Source: Vicia villosa
Lineage: Eukaryota; Streptophyta; Magnoliopsida; Fabales; Fabaceae
DNA length: 64,000 bases
NCBI RefSeq assembly: GCF_029867415.1
Contig: NC_081181.1
Location: forward strand, 74,124,144 to 74,188,143
Direction of reading: 5' to 3'
Shown: piece by piece, positions 56,350 through 64,000 of the stretch
Position numbering within the stretch: position 1 is the first letter of the stretch
How the letters are laid out: each line of letters begins with the position of its first letter
Program-made: the position numbers and the translations under genes
Notes under the pieces: generated by a model
Seen by the model: only the letters and a program-made list of their open reading frames with translations
Told to the model about the DNA's origin: nothing
Database searches by the model: none

Positions 56350-57185
56350 ATGGTAGGAAGCGTTTTAAATCCGACGTTAGAGCTGGTAGATACTCTGGCC
56401 ATTGCTAAGGTATCATTCTAAGTAAGTATGGTTTCAAGTTATATATGCTATTACAATAATTAAAGTATAGTGTGTTTGTTCATAAACTGTAAGGTAACTC
56501 TTGCTAAAGGTCATAGTACATCCATTGCAGTCATATGCAGAGGTTGAGCCATTGTTTGTAAGAACAAACTTTTCAGAGGAGTTTCCGGTAGTTGTCGGAG
56601 GTTGGGCAGAGTTGGAGTCACAATACAAACTTCCGGCCGACCAGGAAAAGTTTATTCTTAGATCTGAAAAGTTATATATGCAGAGGTTTAGGGCGCACGA
56701 AGACTTAACAACATTTCATAGCAGGTTCACGAACCGACCAGGAATACACGTGTTTGATGTAATACTATCATCTAATATGGTGTCGACCCGCAAACTAGTT
56801 GAGTAATGATAATGTTAAGTACAACAAAGTTCGTTCATTTATTTAACAAATTTTGATCTTAAACTGAGCAACCTATATAATATGTCAATTGTAGAAATTG
56901 GTTCCCGCGTTTGGCCGCGTGCTGCGAGAGCACAACTATGAGGTGCTGACATTGTGTGACGACAACGGAAGGACAACCATTTTGCTTATTCTCAACGTAG
57001 ACGACAGCAACCGTACAAAAATAGCATATGAATGGGGTGACTTTTACGCTTCCAACAATCTGAGTGCCGGTGACACGGTCAGGATGAGGCTTGACACAAA
57101 CGACGCAAACAAAACTTGCGACGTATACAAGGTTTGTATGTTTCCATATCACATGATCTATAAAAGGTTTGAATGGAAATGGTAA
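56350..57185 (+). CDS. B3-like domain gene C (three predicted exons, ~199 aa)
   Basis: Predicted exons 56350-56409, 56531-56779 and 56895-57185 are all in phase 0. Introns are about 121 and 115 bp with GT...AG ends (TTGCAG, TTGTAG acceptors). Exon 2 encodes SYAEVEPLFVRTNF...GIHVFDVILSSNM and exon 3 KLVPAFGRVLREH...EWGDFYASNNLSAGDTVRM. Across the junction this gives the B3 order: FDV-L, P-FGRVL, L-DDNG, WGDFY--N-L--GD. B3 folds bind DNA in plant transcription factors. The second intron donor (GTGTCG) is not strong, and a donor at 57132 could lead to a further exon. The Athila-like element begins about 187 bp after the stop. This is the most intact host-type gene in the window. Confidence 0.55.
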
Positions 57186-57372
57186 GATGTTGCTGCTCAA
57201 AATATGAATATAGATTCACATAACAGGCCTGTATACTTAAGTTATTCATTTAAGTAGTATGCAAAAGCTTAAAATATTATAACTATTAGTATGATTCTAG
57301 ATTCACAAAACAGGCCTGTTAGAAGACTCTATCATAATTCCTCACTTAATGCAACAGCCCAAAACGGTGTGT
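57186..57372 (+). other. 3' flank of gene C up to the insertion site
   Basis: Contains AGATTCACAWAACAGGCCTGT twice (about 57211 and 57298). Its last five bases TGTGT (57368-57372) are the left TSD of the next element. Confidence 0.6.
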
Positions 57373-58774
57373 TGATGTTGTAGAAAGTACAATTCAAATG
57401 TAAGTATTTTATATTATCGTATCCACAGGGATTAGAGCGATATCAAAACCGTTCAACAATTTCTATAGTTCTAAGCATAAGGTTTCAAGTTTGTTTGGTT
57501 GAAAGTTACGGAAAGTAAAAATGCGTAAATAACGAAAGATAAGTTTAGAGGAATAGACTTGTTGGGAATTGGTTTTCATCCACCGATTCAATATGTAAAT
57601 CTGAGATCATTTATACATAATGTATGCTTGTTTCAATATCATCACTTATTGCTCACAACAAAGTTCATGTCTAAACGTTTGTTGAGATTTCTACCTTATG
57701 GTTTAATCGACGATTTCTCAGCCTATTAAACGATACGGTAGCATTAAGTTTCAATACTTGAAGTGAATATTAAACCTAAATCTATGTCTAGCATTTAGAG
57801 TTTAATAGTTGTTATCTTGGATCTAGATTAGAATCGTATTTGTCAATATCAATTCAATCCATGAAATAAACGGTAAAACGAAGATAACAATGATAATGAT
57901 TCAAACATAAATTATATATAACGCCATGATCAAAGTAAATACATATTGTTTGGTGAACTACGACCAATCCCAACAAGAGAGGGATTTAGCTACTCATGGT
58001 AGTTTGAAGCTCAATGGAAGATTTGAGTTGGAACGACATCAATGAAGATTTCTCGACTCTCGATGTATCTCCAGCTCCTTCTCCCTAAAAACCTCTTATA
58101 TTTCTATTCTACTGCTATTACAAAAGTGTTACAATGATAGAAACTGAATGAATCCTTTCTGAAATGAGTTCCGCTCCTTTTATAGCAGTTCTGGCCGCCT
58201 GAGTTCGCTACGCGAACAGAAGTTCGCTACAGCGAATGTTTGCTTCAGGGTTAAGTCTTTGTTGAACCGCCAGAGTTCGCTACGCGAAGGATATTTCGCT
58301 ACAGCGAATGTTTTCTTCAGCTTTAAGAAATTCAAATCTTCTAGAAACCGCCAAAGTTCGCTACAGCGAAATATGGTTCGCTGCAGCGAATGTACCTCGC
58401 TACTGCTTGCTGCTAGCGAAACTGGGAAGTTTGATTCTGACTTCATTCGCTACAGTGAAATATGGTTCGCTGCAGCGAATCGGGCCTTCGCTACCATTCG
58501 CTACCTTTCGCTGCAGCGAATGCACTGTTTTTGAATTTTTGCCTTTGAGTTTCTGGAGTTCGCTACAGCGAAATATAGTTTGCTGCAGCGAATGCTCTGT
58601 TTTCTGGTTTTTGCTTTAAGGCCAAATCCTGCACAAAAACAAACCAAGCCAAGTAGTCTTGCACAATAATAGTTTATTCAATAATTGGGGGTTTTTATGT
58701 GAGAAATAGGTCAAATAAGCAAGATAAGTGCCATGTTATAATAAGTCATTTTAGCATGAATAAAGCACTTATCA
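57373..58774 (-). repeat. 3' LTR of the Athila-like element
   Basis: 1402 bp, TGATG...TATCA. A palindrome cluster lies at 58204-58592 and a minus-strand TATA box at 58177-58184. Confidence 0.92.
58204..58592 (-). repeat. Array of TTCGCT-AGCGAA palindromes (3' LTR)
   Basis: Roughly a dozen full or near-full copies of TTCGCTACAGCGAA, TTCGCTGCAGCGAA (perfect 14-bp palindrome) and TTCGCTACGCGAA, with some half sites, in about 390 bp. On the element's own strand they lie just upstream of the TATA box. Confidence 0.88.
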
Positions 58775-60411
58775 AACTCTCCCCAACTTGAATCTTTGCT
58801 TGTCCTCAATCAAAGTAAAAACAAAAGCAAGAGTTTCTAAACCACCTTCACATGATTAACCAAATTTCTCAATGAAGTATAGGAGGCACATGGCTCTTTG
58901 AAGCTTGAACATCCAAGGATAAATGTTTTATGACTTCCTTTAGTACTTAGACATATTCATGAAACAAGTCTTCCACATAAAAACCATGTCAATCAATCCA
59001 AAGCACTAAACATGTTAATCATGAATCACACTTACCACACTTTTTGTATAAGTGAAAATGATGAGGTATGTTGATCTCTCACATGACAAATTTTGCTAAC
59101 ATCTAGATCAATTCATACTTTCATCCAAGCAAGATATGTTGATAAGCAAGAACATAGATCACTAAGGTCTTTTATGGTTGTAATGTGGCCAAGGTACCAA
59201 GGAAGTGTCATTTCTAGGGGTAATGGAAACAAAAAGGTTGTTGATTTTTCTTTTTAGAAGAGCATTCATAAATTGTGATTCTTCTACACATATCACTCAT
59301 CCTACCTTTCTTGTTTCTTTCTTTTTGAATTCTTTCTTGTTGTTCATTTCTTTTTCTTTTTTTTTTCTTTTCTTACTTTCTATTTCTTCTTTTGATTCTC
59401 ATATCTCTTTATTTTCTTTTGAAGAAAGTATTTTTTCTCTTTTCTTCCCAACTTGAACAACACCTTACTTGCTATGAATGCTCATTAAGATTTGGAAAAA
59501 GATATTATGGTTTCAAGGTTTTATTCAAGGAAAAATAGAATCTATCATTTATGAACTTTTTATGATTTTCAAAGATATAGAACAATATCCATTAAGTGGT
59601 TTACTTAATGTATTTTTCAGTTCATCAATGATAGATTCATAGTCATATGGCTCAAAAAGGGTTTGCAAAAGATCACTTACTCACAAGGGATAATGAGGCT
59701 ATATTTGGTTTAGTAGTTATGCTCAATTTCAAAGAATTTGCCTTGATCCCTTCTATGTCTTTGCAATTACCAACATAAATGCAAGATTAAGCATGAATCA
59801 AACGAGTTAAAACAAGAATTTATCAGTCTCCTTAGCATATTGTGAACAATGGAAGGTTACCTCACTTTCTTGTTTTAGAACTTAGTGATTCATATGAAAA
59901 CATGTCATGGCATAGGTTTGAATGAACTGGTTTTATGCAGCCTACTCATGTCATGTATATGCTAAATTCTAAGAAAGCATTAAACATGTACCTTGGATAG
60001 TGCAATCCTTTCAACTCATGTCCTTAACCTTGTTCTTTTGGTTTAAGTGAAATTGATCTTCCACTCTATGCTTCTTCTTTCAATTCATCGTTAGAGGACA
60101 ACAAGCATCATGAATTGGTCATAAGTCATCTATAGCTCAAAAGTGAAAACACACAAAAAATGAAGAAGATGGCATGATTGGCAAAGATTTTTGCTGAACT
60201 TGCTGCGTTCGCTGCAGCGAAGCAGGGCTTCGCGTAGCGAACTCTGCATAATTCTGTTTTCTGCAGAATTTTCTTTGTGCTATGTCATGCCATTTTCTTC
60301 CTACTAATCTATTAATTATGCATAAAGGAAATGAAAGCAATGAAAAGTTGGGTTACCTCCCAACAAGTGCTTGTTTAACGTCGTTAGCTCGACGCCTATT
60401 TCGAGTAAGCT
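58775..60411 (-). other. Non-coding interior of the Athila-like element (no pol)
   Basis: The PPT on the minus strand (AGTTGGGGAGAGTT, 58775-58788) abuts the 3' LTR. No RT, RNase H or integrase motif is visible in any frame. It includes a T-rich stretch (59290-59460). A further palindrome pair lies at about 60207-60243 (TTCGCTGCAGCGAA and TTCGCGTAGCGAA). Confidence 0.75.
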
Positions 60412-62418
60412 TTATGGTGGTTTGTATGAATTCGTCAAAATGTCCTTGCCACCATACTTTGGCCTTTCTTTCTTGTCCATTTCTTTTAATGCTTCCAGGC
60501 CTAATTCATCAGGAGCTTTATCTTTGGAATAATCATCCTCCTTGTGTTGAAACAATGTGAAATTGATTTCTCCATCTTTGTGCCTTACCTTCATTTTCCT
60601 TTCATCCACGTCAATCATCATTCTTGCCAATTTTATGAAGGGACGACCTAAGATTGGAGGGCCGTCTTCATTACCGTTCATGCTTATTACCACAAAGCCA
60701 GTTGAACATTGAAAACTCTCCAATTTGATCATTACGTCTTTCATCACGCCAATTGGTTTTGTGGTTGACTTGTCAGCAAGTTGTAATTTCATTGTCGTAG
60801 GGCTCAAATGAAGATCTTCAATCTTTCTCATGGTGGATAATGGAAGAAGATTGACGCTTGATCCAAGATCAACTAAAGCATTATTAAAATAGATATTTCC
60901 AATGGTAACTGGTAAGTTAACTTGTCCAGGATCGGTCGCCTTTGCTTCATCCTTCTTTTCATTGTTTTCTTCTTGATTTTCCATCACCACCATCTTTTCT
61001 TTTTCACTCTCCCCAACTTTATTTTCAACCACTTCTACTTTTATTGTTGTGATTGAATTGCAATTCTCTTTTGGATTGGTTTGAGTAGATGCGGTGAACG
61101 TACCTCTTTGTTGATCACTTAGTTGCTTTGCAATTTGTCCAACTTGCGTTTCAAGATTTCTTATTAATGCATCGGTGTTTTTCTGGTTTGCCATGGACAG
61201 TTGCATAAATTGATTCAAGGTATCCTCTATCTTTGAAAGCTTGTCTGAATGCGTGTAACTTTGGTATTGATTTGATCTGTTTTGGCCATAGCTTGTGTTG
61301 TTGTTGTACGGATAACCTTGGTTATTTTGGTATGGAGTTTGCCTTTGTTGTTGATTTCCAAGATAGTTCACTTCTTCATTGAGTGGAGGGAAAAAACCAG
61401 TTTGGTGATCCCCTGTGCATAACTCACAAACAGCTACTTGTTGTGATGTGCTTGACGAACCGTGCATTTCTTTGAGTTGTTGAGGTAGCTTGGATAATTG
61501 TTTTGTTAATTCTTCCACAGTTTGAGTGAGCAGTTTATTTTGGGCCAGGATTGCGTCATTCGTGCCTAATTCCAAAATTCCAGCTTTCTTTTGCACGTTA
61601 CCTCGATTGTGTTGCACTTGGTGGTCTGTGAGAGCCATTTTGTTGATAATAGCCGCTGCTTCTTCTGCGCTTTTTGCTAATAACGAGCCACCAGCTGTTG
61701 CGTCGAGTAAGAGTTTCGGTTGAGGTAGCAATCCATTGCGGAAGATGTGGATTTGTGAGAGGTTATCAAAACCATGATTTGGACACTTTCTTAGCATGGA
61801 TTTATAACGTTCCCATGCTTCACATAATGTTTCATTTGCGGCTTGAGTATATGTGGCGATGGCTGTTTTTGCGTCCATGAATCGATTATGTGAGAAAAAC
61901 CTGCTAAGAATTTTTTTCTCCAAAACGTTCCAATTGGTCATGGTTTCTGTTGATTGATCATGATACCATTCCTTTGCTTTCCCAATCAACGAGTGCGGAA
62001 ATAGTCTCATGAACACGACTTCTTCTTCGGCTGCCGGTGTTCCTAATGTACCAGCGATCTCATAGAATTTGGTGAGGTGGGTGTATGGATCTTCATGGTC
62101 CAAACGTGAAAAAGGGTTAGCGTACATGATTTGTAGCATACCTGTTTTCATCTCAGCTCGTCGTGCGGCTGGGTTATTGGTGAGATGAGCGAACCGTCTT
62201 GGGCTGCTTTCGCAAGGTGGTTCCACATGGTTTTCTTCGGCCATTGTCTCTTTGATAGGATGATTTGAGGAAGTATTTAATGTAGAAGCTCCTTTCTTTT
62301 GGTTTTTCTGTTTGGATAGTTGTTTTTGCCTCTTTGTTTGCCTTTTGTTCTTTCGGATTTTTCTTTCGATCTCGGGATCAAAAAGAAGTTGTTCCTTTGA
62401 ACTTTTGCCTCGAAGCAT
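60412..62418 (-). CDS. Athila-like Gag-protease polyprotein (668 aa)
   Basis: An intact ORF. ATG at 62418 (MLRGKSSKE); a GTG-start extension was rejected. It has a basic N terminus, then the Athila-type Gag domain at about residues 70-260 (NNPAARRAEMK, DPYTHLTKFYEIAGTL, FPHSLIGKAKEWY, ETLCEAWERYKSMLRKCPNHG, LLLDATAGGSLLAKSAEEA). A Cys/His motif reads CELCTGDHQTGFF and lacks the final Cys of a CX2CX4HX4C knuckle. A Gln/Asn-rich stretch and an acidic stretch follow. The retropepsin-like region (ALVDLGSSVNLLP, GPPILGRPFIKLA) is near residues 530-610, with D-L-G in place of D-[ST]-G. No RT follows. It would make particles and process Gag if active. Confidence 0.88.
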   Translation of the reverse strand: MLRGKSSKEQLLFDPEIERKIRKNKRQTKRQKQLSKQKNQKKGASTLNTSSNHPIKETMAEENHVEPPCESSPRRFAHLTNNPAARRAEMKTGMLQIMYANPFSRLDHEDPYTHLTKFYEIAGTLGTPAAEEEVVFMRLFPHSLIGKAKEWYHDQSTETMTNWNVLEKKILSRFFSHNRFMDAKTAIATYTQAANETLCEAWERYKSMLRKCPNHGFDNLSQIHIFRNGLLPQPKLLLDATAGGSLLAKSAEEAAAIINKMALTDHQVQHNRGNVQKKAGILELGTNDAILAQNKLLTQTVEELTKQLSKLPQQLKEMHGSSSTSQQVAVCELCTGDHQTGFFPPLNEEVNYLGNQQQRQTPYQNNQGYPYNNNTSYGQNRSNQYQSYTHSDKLSKIEDTLNQFMQLSMANQKNTDALIRNLETQVGQIAKQLSDQQRGTFTASTQTNPKENCNSITTIKVEVVENKVGESEKEKMVVMENQEENNEKKDEAKATDPGQVNLPVTIGNIYFNNALVDLGSSVNLLPLSTMRKIEDLHLSPTTMKLQLADKSTTKPIGVMKDVMIKLESFQCSTGFVVISMNGNEDGPPILGRPFIKLARMMIDVDERKMKVRHKDGEINFTLFQHKEDDYSKDKAPDELGLEALKEMDKKERPKYGGKDILTNSYKPP

Positions 62419-62576
62419 AAACAAAATTTCTTTCACCTATCCAAACACTTGAGCAAAAGTTGCGAAAAACAGAAAAATATATACAATATATAAACAGATT
62501 CACAAAGCTTAAAAGTATAGAAACGATTGCGATGTTTTAATATCTTAAACGCCAATCCCCGGCAACGGCGCCAATT
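62419..62576 (-). promoter_or_regulatory. Leader and primer binding site of the Athila-like element
   Basis: The minus strand reads TGGCGCCGTTGCCGGGGAT at 62555-62573, three bases after the LTR. This site is typical of Athila-type elements (tRNA-Asp complement, from memory). A leader of about 135 nt precedes the gag ATG. Confidence 0.85.
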
Positions 62577-63988
62577 TGATGTTGTAGAAAGTACAATTCA
62601 AATGTAAGTATTTTATATTATCGTATCCACAGGGATTGGAGCGATATCAAAACCGTTCAACAATTTCTATAGTTCTAAGCATAAGGTTTCAAGTTTGTTT
62701 GGTTGAAAGTTACGGAAAGTAAAAATGCGTAAATAACGAAAGATAAGTTTAGAGGAATAGACTTGTTGGGAATTGGTTTTCATCCACCGATTCAATATGT
62801 AAATCTGAGATCATTTATACATAATGTATGCTTGTTTCAATATCATCACGTATTGCTCACAACAAAGTTCATGTCTAAACGTTTGTTGAGATTTCTACCT
62901 TATGGTTTAATCGACGATTTCTCAGCCTATTAAACGATACGGTAGCATTAAGTTTCAATACTTGAAGTGAATATTAAACCTAAATCTATGTCTAGCATTT
63001 AGAGTTTAATAGTTGTTATCTTGGATCTAGATTAGAATCGTATTTGTCAATATCAATTCAATCCATGAAATAAACGGTAAAACGAAGATAACAACGATAA
63101 TGATTCAAACATAAATTATATATAACGCCATGATCAAAGTAAATACATACTGTTTGGTGAACTACGACCAATCCCAACAAGAGAGGGATTTAGCTACTCA
63201 TGGTAGTTTGAAGCTCAATGGAAGATTTGAGTTGGAACGACATCAATGACGATTTCTCGACTCTCGATGTATCTCCAGCTCCTTCTCCCTAAAAACCTCT
63301 TATATTTCTATTCTACTGCTATTACAAAAGTGTTACAATGATAGAAACTGAATGAATCCTTTCTGAAATGAGTTCTGCTCCTTTTATAGCAGTTCTGGCC
63401 GCCTGAGTTCGCTACGCGAACAGAAGTTCGCTACAGCGAACGTTTGCTTCAGGGTTAAGTCTTTGTTGAACCGCCAGAGTTCGCTACGCGAAGGATATTT
63501 CGCTACAGCGAATGTTTTCTTCAGCTTTAAGAAATTCAAATCTTCTAGAAACCGCCAAAGTTCGCTACAGCGAAATATGGTTCGCTGCAGCGAATGTACC
63601 TCGCTACTGCTTGCTGCTAGCGAAACTGGGAAGTTTGATTCTGACTTCATTCGCTACAGCGAAATATGGTTCGCTGCAGCGAATCGGGCCTTCGCTACCA
63701 TTCGCTACCTTTCGCTACCTTTCGCTGCAGCGAATGCACTGTTTCTGGATTTTTGCCTTTGAGTGCCTAGGGTTCGCTACAGCGAAATATAGTTCGCTGC
63801 AGCGAATGCTCTGTTTTCTAGTTTTTGCTTTAAGGCCAAATCCTGCACAAAAACAAACCAAGCCAAGTAATCTTGCACAATAATAGTTTATTCAATAATT
63901 GGGGGTTTTTATGTGAGAAATAGGTCAAATAAGCAAGATAAGTGCTATGTTATAATAAGTCATTTTAGCATGAATAAAGCAATTATCA
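62577..63988 (-). repeat. 5' LTR of the Athila-like element
   Basis: 1412 bp. It carries a 10-bp duplication (TTTCGCTACC unit near 63710) absent from the 3' LTR. Minus-strand TATAAAAG at 63381-63388. Confidence 0.92.
63409..63806 (-). promoter_or_regulatory. Palindrome array in U3, directly upstream of the TATA box
   Basis: The same dozen or so TTCGCT-AGCGAA palindromes as in the 3' LTR lie about 20-420 bp upstream of the TATA box at 63381-63388 on the element's strand. Position and repetition suggest transcription factor sites. A role as RNA hairpins is less likely because U3 is only transcribed at the 3' end. Confidence 0.6.
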
Positions 63989-64000
63989 TGTGTTCTAAGC
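63989..64000. repeat. Target-site duplication TGTGT (right) and window end
   Basis: TGTGT at 63989-63993 matches 57368-57372. The final seven bases resume the DNA interrupted downstream of gene C. Confidence 0.9.

Larger units (their letters stand above)
57373..63988 (-). mobile_element. Complete Athila-like Gypsy element encoding only Gag-protease (TR-GAG type)
   Basis: 6616 bp with TSD TGTGT (57368-57372 and 63989-63993). 5' LTR 62577-63988, PBS 62555-62573, gag-pro ORF 60412-62418, a non-coding interior 58775-60411, PPT about 58775-58786, and 3' LTR 57373-58774. There is no RT, RNase H or integrase. The LTRs differ by one 10-bp insertion and about 15-20 substitutions by eye (roughly 1-1.5%). 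It would need polymerase functions from a related element. Confidence 0.92.

Noticed and set aside
58180..58619. Overlapping ORFs in the Athila-like LTR (also 63384-63883)
   Set aside because: They are frames through the palindrome array, open by composition only, and repeated because the LTR is repeated.
60412..62436. Gag-protease start at the upstream GTG (62436)
   Set aside because: A plant mRNA would use ATG; the first ATG is at 62418 and leaves the recognised domains unchanged.

Overview
The window looks like a repeat-dense stretch of a flowering-plant nuclear genome. It holds plant-type Ty1/Copia and Ty3/Gypsy LTR retrotransposons, a plant L1-type LINE, what looks like a Helitron 3' end, and short-intron genes with GT-AG introns and B3-like domains. 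The dominant Copia family (about 1.2 kb LTRs, a long gag with a CCHC knuckle, an extra ORF after pol) fits the SIRE/Maximus lineage that is common in legumes. A legume host is therefore a guess, not something the sequence proves. There is nothing bacterial, no rRNA or tRNA gene, and no CRISPR.

Layout. (1) 1-10574, minus strand: an LTR-sharing tandem array of the Copia family. It runs copy A (partial), shared LTR, copy B, LTR. It sits inside (2) 10575-14311, minus strand: the 5' part of a Tat-like Gypsy element (LTR, PBS, gag with an RS-rich segment, protease, start of RT). That LTR abuts a (TA)n tract. (3) 14823-42745, plus strand: a second LTR-sharing tandem array of a related Copia subfamily, LTR-internal-LTR-internal-LTR, bounded by the 5-bp duplication TATTT. 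(4) 28348-37909, minus strand: a young, nearly intact Copia element nested in the RT region of the second unit of array 3, bounded by GAAGG. (5) 42746-44219: AT-rich satellite-like DNA. (6) 44220-57372: a gene-bearing segment. It starts at a Helitron-like terminus and carries three plus-strand B3-like genes or gene remnants, interrupted by a LINE (about 47100-51600) and a small non-coding LTR element (52634-55022). (7) 57373-63988, minus strand: a complete Athila-like element with TSD TGTGT. It encodes only Gag and protease, and its U3 holds a dense array of short palindromes just upstream of the TATA box.

History, inferred from nesting, TSDs and shared stop codons. Gypsy element 2 was hit by a Copia element. 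Copia elements at two sites became tandem arrays, probably by LTR-LTR unequal exchange, because the units of each array share inactivating stop codons. Array 3 was later invaded by element 4, whose two LTRs differ at only about two sites by eye. The most intact coding capacity is the gag of element 4 (638 codons), the post-pol ORF of copy B (409 codons), the gag-pro ORF of the Athila-like element (668 codons) and B3-like gene C.

Limits: all identities were judged by eye. Family names rest on recognisable motifs and no database search was run. Exon structures are predictions from splice signals.
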